The notes beneath the pieces are model-generated. The model saw only the letters and a list, made by a program, of their open reading frames with translations, did not search any database and was not told where the DNA came from. From Devosia sp. A16 (lineage in GTDB: Bacteria > Pseudomonadota > Alphaproteobacteria > Rhizobiales > Devosiaceae), in contig NZ_CP012945.1 in assembly GCF_001402915.1 (NCBI RefSeq), forward strand, positions 4,565,501-4,629,500: a stretch of DNA of 64,000 bases. The letters are read 5' to 3'. A program made the position numbers and the translations under genes. Every line of letters begins with the position of its first letter. Within the stretch, counting starts at the first letter, position 1. This document shows, piece after piece, positions 42,910 to 54,166 of this stretch.

Positions 42910-43369
42910 GTGCCTGCACCACCGTCGCGTGGCGCACTTCATCCCGGTTGCCGGGAAACACCTTCTTGAGATGCGTCGTGCCGGCCTCGGTGGCGACCGA
43001 GAAGTGCACCAGCCCGACTGGCTTGTCGGCGCTGCCGCCGGTGGGGCCGGCAATCCCGGTGACGGCGACGGCCACGTGCGTACCCGCGGCGCCGATGGCC
43101 CCGTCCGCCATGGCCATCGCCACCTCTTTCGACACCGCGCCGAACTGCCTCAACAATCCGAACGGCACGCCGATCATCGAAATCTTGGCCTCGTTGGCAT
43201 AGCTGACGAAGCCGCCATAGACCACGTCGGATGAGCCGGAGACCGACGTCAGCGCCCCGGCGATCAGCCCGCCCGTGCAGCTCTCGGCCGTCGCCACGGT
43301 CAGTCCCGACGCCTTGAGCGCTGCAACGGTCTCCTCGGCGAGGGCGGCGATATCGTCGGGCAGCTTCAT
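42881..43369 (-). CDS. CinA C-terminal-domain protein, nicotinamide-nucleotide amidase (PncC-type)
   Basis: A 162-residue single-domain protein of the PncC type, hydrolysing nicotinamide mononucleotide to nicotinate mononucleotide in NAD recycling. Signatures are VATAESCTGGLIAGALTSV, with the catalytic Ser, and GGFVSYANEAKISMIGV, then AVTGIAGPTGGS. It follows ispDF by 1 nt on the minus strand, so they are co-transcribed. Confidence 0.9.
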   Translation of the reverse strand: MKLPDDIAALAEETVAALKASGLTVATAESCTGGLIAGALTSVSGSSDVVYGGFVSYANEAKISMIGVPFGLLRQFGAVSKEVAMAMADGAIGAAGTHVAVAVTGIAGPTGGSADKPVGLVHFSVATEAGTTHLKKVFPGNRDEVRHATVVQALKMLLKAAR

Positions 43370-43370
43370 C

Positions 43371-44564
43371 TCAATTTTCCCTTGGCAGTTCGATGCTGGC
43401 GCTGGCCATCGCGACGATGCCTTCGCCGCGGCCGGTAAAGCCGAGCTGCTCGCTGGTCGTGGCCTTGATGGCGATGCGGCTGGCGGCGATGCCGCAACTA
43501 CCGGCGATGGCGGCCTTCATTGCCTCGACATGCGGGCCGATCCGCGGCGCCTCGCAGACGATGGTGATGTCGAGGTTGACGATGCGGCCACGCCGCTCGT
43601 TGACCAGCCCGGCGGCGTGCCTGAGGAAGATCGAGGAGGCGGCGCCCTTCCATTGCGGGTCGGAGGGCGGAAAGTGCTTGCCGATATCGCCTTCGCCGAG
43701 CGCCCCATAAATGGCGTCGGTGAGCGCATGCAGCGCCACGTCGGCATCGGAATGGCCCTTCAGCTTGTGGCTATGCGGGATTTGCACCCCGCCCAGCCAG
43801 ACCGAACTGCCGGCATCGAACGGGTGAACGTCGAAGCCGGTGCCGATACGGGTCTCCATGACCGTCTCCTTGCCCAACAGGCGCTCTGCACGAGCGAAAT
43901 CCTCCGGGTGAGTAATCTTGAGGTTGTGCGTGCTGCCGGGGGTCAACGCTACGGTGAGCCCGGCCCATTCGGCGATCGCCGCATCGTCGGTGAACTCGCG
44001 CGGCATCCGCCCGGCGCGCAGGTGCGCCGAGAGAATCTGCGGGAAGCGGAAGCCCTGCGGCGTCTGCGCTGCGAACAGGGTCCGGCGGTCTTCCGTGGCG
44101 GTGACGGTTCGACCATCGACGGAGCGCTTGATCGTATCGGTGACCGGCACGACGGGCAGGGCGGCCTCGCTCTTCTGCAGCGCCTCGATGACGCCGCCGA
44201 TGACCTCGGACGAGACCAGCGGGCGCGCCGCATCCTGGATCAGCACCAGATCTGGGCGCCTTGGGCTCAGCGCCGTGAGCCCGGCCAGCACGGAAGCCTG
44301 CCTGGTGTCACCGCCGCTGACCGGAGGCAGCAGTCGTGGGTCGGTGAGACCGAGGGCGGCATAGCGCTCGACCTGCTCGGGATGGATCACCGGAACGACC
44401 CAGCTGACGTCGTCGCGCCGCAGAAATGCCGCGATGCTCCGGCTAAGCACCGGCTCGCCGGCGAGAGCTCGATACTGTTTGGGAGTGGTGTCAGCGGTGC
44501 TGCTGGCGCGCTCGCCGCGACCGGCGGCGACCACGATCACCGCGATGGTTCTTGGGCTTGTCAT
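43371..44564 (-). CDS. ispDF: Bifunctional MEP cytidylyltransferase / MEcPP synthase (IspDF)
   Basis: A 397-residue fusion catalysing two non-consecutive steps of the non-mevalonate isoprenoid pathway. The IspD part (about 1-235) has IVVAAGRGERA and QDAARPLVS; the IspF part (about 238-397) has GTGFDVHPF, with the metal-binding Asp and His, and GHSDADVALHALTDAI. Fused ispDF is characteristic of Alphaproteobacteria. Divergent from dusB, with a 172-bp gap. Confidence 0.96.
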   Translation of the reverse strand: MTSPRTIAVIVVAAGRGERASSTADTTPKQYRALAGEPVLSRSIAAFLRRDDVSWVVPVIHPEQVERYAALGLTDPRLLPPVSGGDTRQASVLAGLTALSPRRPDLVLIQDAARPLVSSEVIGGVIEALQKSEAALPVVPVTDTIKRSVDGRTVTATEDRRTLFAAQTPQGFRFPQILSAHLRAGRMPREFTDDAAIAEWAGLTVALTPGSTHNLKITHPEDFARAERLLGKETVMETRIGTGFDVHPFDAGSSVWLGGVQIPHSHKLKGHSDADVALHALTDAIYGALGEGDIGKHFPPSDPQWKGAASSIFLRHAAGLVNERRGRIVNLDITIVCEAPRIGPHVEAMKAAIAGSCGIAASRIAIKATTSEQLGFTGRGEGIVAMASASIELPREN

Positions 44565-44686
44565 TGTCGTTTCATGTCACGCGCTTAGTGGCGCGGGCTT
44601 GGTCTAGCGACGGTGCCTCCCGGCAGCAAGCCCGGCGCTGAACATTGCGCAATTGAGCGAGATATGTGGTTGCGCGGCGCCGGCTT

Positions 44687-44715
44687 TTGACTATTCTGCG
44701 GGCATTTCGTGGAAA
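44687..44715 (+). promoter_or_regulatory. Tentative promoter for dusB-ntrBC
   Basis: TTGACT (44687-44692) lies 17 bp upstream of TGGAAA (44710-44715). The -35 is good but the -10 is poor, so support is weak. No sigma54-type -24/-12 element was seen in this gap. Confidence 0.28.
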
Positions 44716-44736
44716 TGAGCAAATCTGGGGCAGGGT

Positions 44737-45738
44737 GTGTCTGATTTTGCCTGCACATTGAGCATTGCTGGTCATCAGTTGCCGAACCGTGCCTTCCTCG
44801 CGCCCATGGCCGGGATCACTGACGCACCGATGCGCAAACTCGCCGAGCGCTTTGGCGCGGGCCTCGTCGTCTCGGAGATGATTGCCAGCAACGCGCTGGC
44901 CACCAACAACGACGACATGGTGCGCCGGCTCAACAAATCCGGAGCTCTGCCGCATGTCGTGCAACTGGCGGGCTGCGAGGCTCAGTGGATGAAGCGTGGC
45001 GCCGAGATTGCCTATGCTGCTGGCGCCGACATCATCGACATCAACATGGGCTGTCCCTCCAAGCGCGTGACCAACGGCTATGCCGGCTCCGCCCTGATGC
45101 GGGTGCCCGATGAGGCCCTGAAGCTGATTGACGCCGTGGTGGCTGCCACGCCGCTGCCGGTGACGGTGAAGATGCGGCTCGGCTGGGACGAGGAGAGCCT
45201 CAACGCCGCTGACCTGGCGCGGCGCGCCGTCGAGGCCGGCGCCCGGATGATCACGGTGCATGGCCGCACCCGGCAGCAGTTCTACAAGGGCGAGGCCCGC
45301 TGGAACCTGGTGCGCCCCGTCGTGGAAGCCGTGGATGTCCCGGTCGTCGTCAACGGCGATATCACCAGCATTGCTGCAGCACGTGAGGCCCTCGATCAAT
45401 CCGGTGCCGCGGCCGTGATGATCGGCCGCGGGGCCCAGGGCCAGCCCTGGGCGGTCGGCCGGATCGGCGCGGAACTGGCTGGCCGCGAACCAGGAGCGGC
45501 GCCGACCGGCACCGAACTGGCCGAGTTGGTCGCCGAGCACTACGACGCCATGCTGACCGACTACGGTACTGCGCTCGGGGTGCGGGTCGCCCGCAAGCAC
45601 CTCGACTGGTACCTCGAGGCAGCCAACATCGTGCTCGACAAGCCCGTCCGCAGCCAGTTGCTCAACGCGCTCGAGCCGGCCGAAGTGACGCGGATGATTG
45701 GCGACATCTACTCGGGCGACTGGAGGCTTGCGGCATGA
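44737..45738 (+). CDS. dusB: tRNA-dihydrouridine synthase B (NifR3)
   Basis: FMN enzyme reducing uridine in the tRNA D-loop. 333 residues; PMAGITDAPMRKL near the N-terminus, NMGCPSKRVTNGYAGSALM with the catalytic Cys, and HGRTRQQFYKG. It starts with GTG (GTG-TCT-GAT) after a GGGCAGG stretch. The dusB(nifR3)-ntrB-ntrC order is the classical alphaproteobacterial nitrogen-regulation operon; ntrB overlaps it by 4 nt. Confidence 0.95.
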   Translation: MSDFACTLSIAGHQLPNRAFLAPMAGITDAPMRKLAERFGAGLVVSEMIASNALATNNDDMVRRLNKSGALPHVVQLAGCEAQWMKRGAEIAYAAGADIIDINMGCPSKRVTNGYAGSALMRVPDEALKLIDAVVAATPLPVTVKMRLGWDEESLNAADLARRAVEAGARMITVHGRTRQQFYKGEARWNLVRPVVEAVDVPVVVNGDITSIAAAREALDQSGAAAVMIGRGAQGQPWAVGRIGAELAGREPGAAPTGTELAELVAEHYDAMLTDYGTALGVRVARKHLDWYLEAANIVLDKPVRSQLLNALEPAEVTRMIGDIYSGDWRLAA

Positions 45739-46867
45739 GCAAGGTTCCGCCGCCGGCCCTCAGCACTGCGGTGTTGCAGGCGCTGCCGCAGCCGATCATC
45801 GTCTGTACCGAGGATCGCACCATCGTCTTCGTTAACTACGCGGCAGAGGCCTTCTTCGGCGCCTCGCAAAGCGTGTTGTCACGCCAGCGCCTCGATGACC
45901 TCATCGCCTTCGGCTCGCCGATCATCGGACTGATGCAGGCAGTCGCCGATCGCCGTGGCCCGATGACCGAGTACCGGGTGCGGGTCGGGTCGTCACGCTT
46001 CTCCGATGCCGGCGACGACCGGATCGTCGATGTCTTCGCCTCGCCGCTCTCCGATGCCGATGGCCGCATCGCCCTGCTGTTCCAGGAGCGCACCATGGCC
46101 GACAAGATCGACCGGCAACTGGTCAGCCGCGGCGCGGCCCGGTCGGTAACCGGCCTCGCCTCCATGCTGGCGCACGAGATCAAGAACCCGCTTTCCGGCA
46201 TCCGCGGCGCGGCACAACTGCTCGAGCAGAGCGTCACGGCGGATGAGCTGCCCTTGGCGCGCCTGGTGCGCGATGAGGTGGATCGCATCGTCGACCTTAT
46301 CGACCGCGTCGAGGTGTTCGGCGACGATCGGCCGATCGAACGCGAGCCGATCAATATCCACGTCATCCTCGACCGGGTGAAACTGCTCGCCAGGAACGGC
46401 GTCGCCAAGGGCATCACCTTCCACGAAGAGTACGATCCGTCCTTGCCGCCGGTCGGCGGCAATCGCGATCAGCTCATCCAGGTGTTCCTCAATCTGGTGA
46501 AGAACGCTGCCGAAGCCCTTGAGCGCACACCGAAACCGGAGATCCGGTTCTCGACGGCGTTCCGACCGGGCATCCGCATTTCGGTGCAAGGGGTGTCTGA
46601 GCGCATCTCGCTGCCGCTCGAGATCGTCATCGAGGACAACGGTCCCGGCGTGCCGCCCGATCTGGTGCCGATCCTGTTCGACCCGTTCGTCACCACCAAG
46701 GCCAACGGCTCCGGCCTCGGCCTGGCGCTGGTGGCCAAGATCATCGGCGACCACGGCGGAGTGGTCGACATGGACAGCCGCCCGGGACGCACCCGGTTCC
46801 GCATCCTGCTGCCGGTGGCCGCCAAGGCCACCGTGACTGCGACGATCCCCCAAGAGGTTCCGGCCGA

Positions 46868-46871
<4 letters not shown>
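45735..46871 (+). CDS. ntrB: Nitrogen regulation sensor histidine kinase NtrB
   Basis: A 378-residue cytosolic kinase that phosphorylates or dephosphorylates NtrC under PII control. N-terminal PAS domain (about 15-125), H-box [19 protein letters not shown] with the phospho-His, N-box [13 protein letters not shown], then DNGPGVPPD and [12 protein letters not shown]-lid motifs. Overlaps dusB and ntrC by 4 nt each. Confidence 0.96.
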
Positions 46872-48316
<1,445 letters not shown>

Positions 48317-48505
48317 GCGAGCGGGACGATACATCAAAATGCTGGCAGGCCCGCAGACGGCTGTTGCGAAAATGCATCGACGGGACTACTCAAGCCGATA
48401 AGTTGCTTGGGCGCCTCTCCCTGGTGTCACATTTTGGCAACAATTGTCTTGAAGGGTGAATCAGTGGGTAGGCCGCCCGCGATCCGTCCATAACCCGGCT
48501 TCTGG

Positions 48506-50899
48506 ATGCACGACGCAACGCTCACCGGCGACGCACCACCCGAGTCGATTCCCGCCCCCGCCGCGGCTCGCACACGGCCGCTGCTGTTTGGCGACGTCGG
48601 CCGCAAGGCCATCCGCACCATCGGCCTGATCATCGTGCTGCTGTCGGTCTTCGTCTCGTCGGGCTCGTTCCTGATCATGACCGGCGCCACCGACATCGAG
48701 CCGACGCCCGAAGTCTGGACCATCATCTGGATCATCAACGGCCTGCTGGTGCTCTCGGTGATTGCCTTGGTGCTCACCGAAGCGACGCTGCTGGTGCAGG
48801 CGCGGGTGCAGGGGCAGGCGGGCGCCGGCCTGCAGGTGCGCATGGTGGCGATGTTCGCCACGGTGGCCGCCGTGCCGGCGCTGCTGGTCGCGGTCGTCGC
48901 CATGATCTCGCTGAACCAGGGACTGGACCAGTGGTTCTCCGAGCGCACCCGCACCATGGTGGAGAGTTCACGCCTGGTCGCCCGCTCCTACCTGCTCGAG
49001 CATTCGCAGGTCCTGCGCGACGACATCATCTGGGTGGCCAACGAGCTGGAGCAGGCGCGTGGCACTTTCGAGACCGATCGCATCAAGTTCCAGCGTATCC
49101 TCACCGCCCTCGCGGTGACGCGCTCGCTGCCCTTCACCTCGTTGATTTCGGCCGACGGCGATACGCTGATGAAGGCGCAGATCAACGCACCGGGCACCGC
49201 CCCGCGCGTTCCCGAAGGTCTCACCGAGGGCGTGGTGGAGGGCATCCCGACCGAAATCCATCCCGGCCGGACCAATCTCGTGGGCTCGGTGGTCAAGCTG
49301 CGCGGCTACGAGAACACCTACCTGTTCGTAGCGCGGCCGGTTGATCCCGAAGTGCTCGAATTCACGCGTCTCACCGACCAGAACATCACCGAGTATCGCA
49401 ACTATGCGAGCAACCGGCTGGTGTTCCAGATCACCTTCACGCTCATGTATATCGGCATGGCGCTGGTGCTGCTGCTCGCCGCGGTCTGGATCGGGATTGC
49501 GCTCGCCAACCGCTTCGTCGACCCGATCCGCAACCTGATGATCGCCTCCAGCCGGGTGTCCGACGGCGACCTCGACGTGCGCGTGCCGGTGCAGGAGGGC
49601 AGGGGCGACCTGCGCGATCTCACCAACCGCTTCAACACCATGACCCAGCAGTTGAAGACGCAGCGCGTGGCACTGCTCGAAGCCAACGAGACCAATGAGA
49701 AGCGCCGGCAGTTCACCGAGGCCGTGGTGGAGGGCGTGTCGGCCGGTATCGTCGGGCTCGATCCGTTCGGCGCCATCACGCTGGTGAACCTGCGGGCCGC
49801 CGAGATGTTCGGAGCCGATGAAATCTCCCTGGTCGGCAAGCGCATCGAGGATGTGATCCCGGCGCTCGGCCCGGTAATCGAGCGCGCCAAATCGGCGCGC
49901 CGTGGCACCGTCCGCGACCAGATCGAGATCGGCTCGGGACCCGACTATCGCACCTACCAGGTGCAGCTGACGCGCGAAGGGACCATAACCGAGAGCAAGG
50001 GCTTCGTGGTGACGCTCGACGACATCACCGACCTGCTGTCGGCGCAGCGGACCGGCGCCTGGGCCGATGTGGCGCGCCGCATCGCCCACGAGATCAAGAA
50101 CCCGCTGACGCCCATTCAGCTCAGTGCCGAGCGGCTGCGGCGGCGCTACGCCAGCAAGCTCGCCGACGATTTCGACGTCTTCGACAAGTGCGTCAACACC
50201 ATCATCCGGCAGGTCGGCGACATCGGGCGCATGGTGGACGAGTTCTCCTCGTTCGCCCGCATGCCCGAGGCCCGGCTGGAGAAGGGCAACCTGACCGAGT
50301 CGATCCGCCAGGCGGTGTTCCTCGAAAGCGTCCGGCTGCCCGAAGTCACCATCAACATGAAGCTGCCCGAGGCGCCGATCATCGCCTGGTTCGACAACCG
50401 GCTGATCAGCCAGGTGCTGACCAACCTGATCAAGAACGCCGTCGAGGCGATCGAGGGTGCGGGGCTCGAAGGCATCAAGAATCCGGTCATCACTGTCGAA
50501 GCCGGAGCCGAGGGCGACATGGTGCGCCTGTCGATCTCCGACAACGGCAAGGGCTGGCCCAAGGAGAATCGGCACCGGCTGCTCGAGCCCTATGTGACGA
50601 CCCGCGAGAAAGGCACCGGCCTCGGCCTCGCGATTGTCGCAAAGATCATTGAACAGCACGGCGGCAAGGTCGATCTGATCGACGCCGAGCCGGACGAGAG
50701 CGGGCGCATCGGCGCCTGCTTTACCTTCACCCTGCCGCGCAACCGGCCGGGTGAGACTGACGATGGGGAGCCGGCGGCTTCCCCGACGGGAGCGGAGCAG
50801 CAGACCGCAACCGCGACGACCAATGACGCAGCGGGTGGGGCAGACCCTGAAGGCGGACAGCAAGAGGAGCCGCAATTGCAAGCGGTTGATAATACCTGA
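48506..50899 (+). CDS. ntrY: Membrane-bound sensor histidine kinase NtrY
   Basis: A 797-residue kinase. The N-terminal part has several hydrophobic segments (about 38-60, 75-95, 110-140) and another near 310-335 flanking a periplasmic sensor region. HAMP (about 335-390), PAS (about 405-500) and the H-box [20 protein letters not shown] follow, then the N-box LTNLIKNAVEAIE and GTGLGLAIV. The extended Glu/Asp/Ala-rich C-terminus is not conserved. It overlaps ntrX by one base (TGATG). Confidence 0.95.
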   Translation: MHDATLTGDAPPESIPAPAAARTRPLLFGDVGRKAIRTIGLIIVLLSVFVSSGSFLIMTGATDIEPTPEVWTIIWIINGLLVLSVIALVLTEATLLVQARVQGQAGAGLQVRMVAMFATVAAVPALLVAVVAMISLNQGLDQWFSERTRTMVESSRLVARSYLLEHSQVLRDDIIWVANELEQARGTFETDRIKFQRILTALAVTRSLPFTSLISADGDTLMKAQINAPGTAPRVPEGLTEGVVEGIPTEIHPGRTNLVGSVVKLRGYENTYLFVARPVDPEVLEFTRLTDQNITEYRNYASNRLVFQITFTLMYIGMALVLLLAAVWIGIALANRFVDPIRNLMIASSRVSDGDLDVRVPVQEGRGDLRDLTNRFNTMTQQLKTQRVALLEANETNEKRRQFTEAVVEGVSAGIVGLDPFGAITLVNLRAAEMFGADEISLVGKRIEDVIPALGPVIERAKSARRGTVRDQIEIGSGPDYRTYQVQLTREGTITESKGFVVTLDDITDLLSAQRTGAWADVARRIAHEIKNPLTPIQLSAERLRRRYASKLADDFDVFDKCVNTIIRQVGDIGRMVDEFSSFARMPEARLEKGNLTESIRQAVFLESVRLPEVTINMKLPEAPIIAWFDNRLISQVLTNLIKNAVEAIEGAGLEGIKNPVITVEAGAEGDMVRLSISDNGKGWPKENRHRLLEPYVTTREKGTGLGLAIVAKIIEQHGGKVDLIDAEPDESGRIGACFTFTLPRNRPGETDDGEPAASPTGAEQQTATATTNDAAGGADPEGGQQEEPQLQAVDNT

Positions 50900-52278
50900 T
50901 GGCCCTCGATATTCTGATCATCGATGACGAAGACGACATTCGGGACCTGATCGCGGGCATTCTCGAGGACGAAGGCTATCAGACCCGGCAGGCGCACGAC
51001 GCCGATTCCGGGCTGAACGAAATCGCCCGACGCCGACCGAGCCTGGTGTTCCTGGATATCTGGATGCAGGGCAGCCGGCTCGACGGCCTGCAACTGCTCG
51101 ACGAGTTCCAGAGCCAGCATCCGGACATGCCGGTAGTGATGATCTCGGGCCACGGCAATGTCGAGACGGCGGTCAGCGCCATCCGGCGCGGCGCCTACGA
51201 CTACATCGAGAAGCCGTTCAAGGTGGATCGGCTACTGCTGATCACCCAGCGCGCCATGGAAGCCGCCCGCCTGAAGAACGAAGTGGCGGATCTGCGCGAG
51301 CGCTCGAACAAGACGGTCGAACTGGTCGGCAACTCGCAGGCCATGCAAGCGGTGAAGGGCGTCATCGACAAGTCGGCGCCAACCAACTCCCGCATCTTCA
51401 TCTCCGGCTCGTCCGGCACCGGCAAGGGCCTCTCGGCGCGCCTGATCCACCAGCGCAGCGCCCGCTCCGAAGCGCCGTTCGTCGAGATCAACTGCTCGCT
51501 CTACTCCCCCGAGGAAGTGGCTGTCGTGCTGTTCGGCCGCGAAACCCGGGAGAAAACCGGCACGCTGCGCACCGAGGTCGGCGCGCTCGAGCGGGCGCAT
51601 GGCGGCACGCTCTACCTCTCGGAGGTCGCGGCCCTGCCGCCGGCTGCCCAGCAGGCGCTGCTCAGGACGCTGGTCGAGAGCAAGTTCAACCGCGTCGGCG
51701 GCGCCGTGGCGGTGCCGATCGACGTGCGCATCATCTCGTCGAGCTCGCAGAATGTCGCCGCCCTGATCGAGGAGGGGCAGTTCCGCTCCGACCTGTTCCA
51801 CCGGCTGTCGATCGTGCCGCTGCACCTGACGCCGCTCAAGGAGCGGCGCGAGGACATTCCGCCGCTGGTCGCGGTGTTCATCGAGCAGGTCTGCCGGCTG
51901 CATAACCTCAAGAGCCTGTCGATCGGCGACGATGCCGTGGCGGTGCTGCAGGGGCAGGACTGGCCGGGCAATGCCCGCCAGTTGCGCAATTCGATCGAGC
52001 GGCTGCTGATCCTGGTCAAGGACCAGACCCCGGCCGATGGCGTGATCACCGCCGCAATGTTGCCTCCCGATATCGGCGAAGTGCTGCCGACGGTCGGCGA
52101 CAGCGATTCCTCGGCGCACCTGATGAGCCTGCCGCTGCGTGATGCCCGCGAGGTGTTCGAGCGGCAGTATCTGATGGCGCAGATCGAACGGTTCGGCGGC
52201 AACATCTCCAAGACCGCCGAGTTCGTCGGCATGGAGCGCAGCGCTTTGCACCGCAAAATCAAGTCGCTAGGGCTCTAG
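50899..52278 (+). CDS. ntrX: Response regulator NtrX (AAA+ type, no GAFTGA loop)
   Basis: A 459-residue partner of NtrY. The receiver has the phospho-Asp in LVFLDIWMQG; the AAA+ domain has Walker A GSSGTGKG, but the sigma54 contact loop GAFTGA is missing: the corresponding stretch reads LFGRETREKTGTLRTEVG. The C-terminal HTH is GGNISKTAEFVGMERSALHRK. Alphaproteobacterial NtrX commonly lacks GAFTGA and is thought to regulate sigma70 promoters, with links to nitrogen and redox control. Confidence 0.95.
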   Translation: MALDILIIDDEDDIRDLIAGILEDEGYQTRQAHDADSGLNEIARRRPSLVFLDIWMQGSRLDGLQLLDEFQSQHPDMPVVMISGHGNVETAVSAIRRGAYDYIEKPFKVDRLLLITQRAMEAARLKNEVADLRERSNKTVELVGNSQAMQAVKGVIDKSAPTNSRIFISGSSGTGKGLSARLIHQRSARSEAPFVEINCSLYSPEEVAVVLFGRETREKTGTLRTEVGALERAHGGTLYLSEVAALPPAAQQALLRTLVESKFNRVGGAVAVPIDVRIISSSSQNVAALIEEGQFRSDLFHRLSIVPLHLTPLKERREDIPPLVAVFIEQVCRLHNLKSLSIGDDAVAVLQGQDWPGNARQLRNSIERLLILVKDQTPADGVITAAMLPPDIGEVLPTVGDSDSSAHLMSLPLRDAREVFERQYLMAQIERFGGNISKTAEFVGMERSALHRKIKSLGL

Positions 52279-52337
52279 CCGACGCGCGGGTGCCATGCGC
52301 GCCTACGGGTAGGCACTAAGATTCTTCTGTGCCATAC

Positions 52338-52366
52338 TTCAAAGGCGATGGGAGAGTAACCATAAC
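52338..52366 (+). promoter_or_regulatory. Tentative hfq promoter
   Basis: TTCAAA (52338-52343) and CATAAC (52361-52366) are 17 bp apart, each matching four of six consensus bases, in the ntrX-hfq gap. Transcription would start about 90 nt before hfq. Moderate support only. Confidence 0.33.
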
Positions 52367-52460
52367 AGGGAGCAGGGGCGGTGGCGGCCGTTGTTCCCAC
52401 CAACAGGACGTGGCCGGTGGCTTGCGTCCCGCGTAACATCCCGCGAGAAGAGGCCAAGGA

Positions 52461-52709
52461 ATGCCCAGCGAAAAGACCCAGAACCTCCAGGACGCGTTCC
52501 TCAATCATGTCCGCAAGCAGAAGGTACCCGTCACGATCTTTCTCGTGAACGGCGTCAAACTGCAGGGCGTGATCACGTGGTTCGACAATTTCTGCCTGCT
52601 GTTGAGACGCGATGCGCAATCGCAGCTCGTCTACAAGCATGCCATCTCGACCATCATGCCGGGCGCTCCGATCCAGCTGTTCGATCCTGAGCATACCGGC
52701 GAGGACTGA
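52461..52709 (+). CDS. hfq: RNA chaperone Hfq
   Basis: An 82-residue Sm-like hexameric chaperone for small RNAs. Sm1 region [20 protein letters not shown], then [20 protein letters not shown], and the Sm2 motif [10 protein letters not shown]. The C-terminus is short, as usual in Alphaproteobacteria. The ntr-hfq-hflX order is conserved; in rhizobia Hfq is needed for nitrogen regulation. hflX starts 8 nt downstream. Confidence 0.97.
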   Translation: MPSEKTQNLQDAFLNHVRKQKVPVTIFLVNGVKLQGVITWFDNFCLLLRRDAQSQLVYKHAISTIMPGAPIQLFDPEHTGED

Positions 52710-52717
52710 GACCGACT

Positions 52718-54100
52718 TTGAGCGATGAGTTCGACGACGAGGCCGCCCGCAAGGGCGGCCCTCAGGCATTCATAGATCAGCGTGCTGCTCCGACCCGCGT
52801 TGGCCTCGTCATCCCCGATGTGCGGGGTCGCGCCACCACCCACAGCATTGAAGCCCGCAAGGCCGAGTTCGAGGGGCTGGCCAACGCCATCCGGGTCGAG
52901 ATCGTCTTTTCCGAGATCGCCAAGGTGCGCGAGATCAAGCCCGCGACCTTCATCGGCGGCGGGCATGTGGAAGAGATCGCCAAGCGGGTCAAGGAGGAAG
53001 AGATCGAGCTGCTGCTCGTCGACACCGCCTTGCACCCGATCCAGCAGCGCAACCTCGAGAAGGAGACCGGCACCAAGGTGCTGGATCGCACGGGGCTGAT
53101 CCTCGAAATTTTCGGCGAGCGCGCCGCCACCCGCGAAGGTGTGCTGCAGGTCGAGCTGGCGCATCTCAACTATCAGAAGAGCCGGCTGGTCCGTAGCTGG
53201 ACCCACCTCGAGCGGCAGCGTGGCTCCGGCGGCTTCGGCTTCATGGGTGGCCCTGGCGAAACCCAGCTGGAAAGTGATCGCCGCCAGCTGCAGGACCGCA
53301 TCAAGATGCTCGAGGAGCGCATCGAAAAGGTGCGCCAGACGCGTGGCCAGCAGAAGGGCAGGCGCGATGCCGTGCCGTTCCAGGTGGTGGCGCTGGTCGG
53401 CTACACCAATGCCGGCAAGTCGAGCATCTTCAATGCCTTGACCGGGGCAGGGGTGTTCGCAAAGGACCTGCTGTTCGCGACCCTCGATACGACGGTGCGC
53501 AAGATCGCGCTGCCGCATGGCCGCGAGGTGATGCTGTCGGATACGGTGGGGTTCGTCTCCGACCTGCCCACCGACCTGATCGCCGCCTTCCGCGCCACGC
53601 TCGAGGAGGTGCTGGAAGCCCATGTGATCCTGCATGTCCGCGACGTCGCCAACCCCGACCACGCGGCGCAGGCGCAGGATGTGCTGAAGGTGCTCGAAGA
53701 GCTCGGCATGTCGGCCGAAACCACGCCGATCATCGAGGTGTGGAACAAGGTCGACCTGCTGGAGCGCGCCGCCGACGGCAGCTATCCGGCGCTGGCGACG
53801 CTCTCGCCGCTCGGCAAGGTGGCGGCGTCGGTGCCGGTCTCCGCACAGACCGGCGAGGGCCTGGACAAACTGCTCGACACCATCGAGAAGGTGCTGGCCG
53901 GGCAGGGGCGCACCTACCGGGTGCTGGTCCCGCACACCGCCGGTGCCGATGTCGGCTGGCTCTACGGCCATGCCGAGATCATCGGCAAGGAGGAGCCGGA
54001 CGAGAACGGGCAGGTCTACGAAGTGCGGGTCGAGGCCCGGCACAAGAACGCCTTCACCGAACGCTTCGCCGGCCGCATCGAAGGCTCGGACGCCGCCTGA
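52718..54100 (+). CDS. hflX: Ribosome-associated GTPase HflX
   Basis: A 460-residue GTPase that can split stalled ribosomes under heat or antibiotic stress. N-terminal HflX domain, with GGGHVEEIAKRVKEEEIELL and the Gly-rich RGSGGFGFMGGPGETQLE linker; the G domain has VGYTNAGKSS, DTVGF and NKVD. It begins with TTG (TTG-AGC-GAT) and GAGGACTGAGACC upstream. Co-transcribed with hfq. Confidence 0.94.
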   Translation: MSDEFDDEAARKGGPQAFIDQRAAPTRVGLVIPDVRGRATTHSIEARKAEFEGLANAIRVEIVFSEIAKVREIKPATFIGGGHVEEIAKRVKEEEIELLLVDTALHPIQQRNLEKETGTKVLDRTGLILEIFGERAATREGVLQVELAHLNYQKSRLVRSWTHLERQRGSGGFGFMGGPGETQLESDRRQLQDRIKMLEERIEKVRQTRGQQKGRRDAVPFQVVALVGYTNAGKSSIFNALTGAGVFAKDLLFATLDTTVRKIALPHGREVMLSDTVGFVSDLPTDLIAAFRATLEEVLEAHVILHVRDVANPDHAAQAQDVLKVLEELGMSAETTPIIEVWNKVDLLERAADGSYPALATLSPLGKVAASVPVSAQTGEGLDKLLDTIEKVLAGQGRTYRVLVPHTAGADVGWLYGHAEIIGKEEPDENGQVYEVRVEARHKNAFTERFAGRIEGSDAA

Positions 54101-54166
54101 GTCTCACCGTTTCCACGGAACGGTGGGATAGCGCGTTGTTATCCCGAGGTACGCAGGAACTCCGTC

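Noticed and set aside
52285-52320. Hairpin GCCTAC-GG-GTAGGC after ntrX as a terminator
   Set aside because: The stem is only 5-6 bp with a tiny loop and is not followed by a T-run, so termination is not supported.
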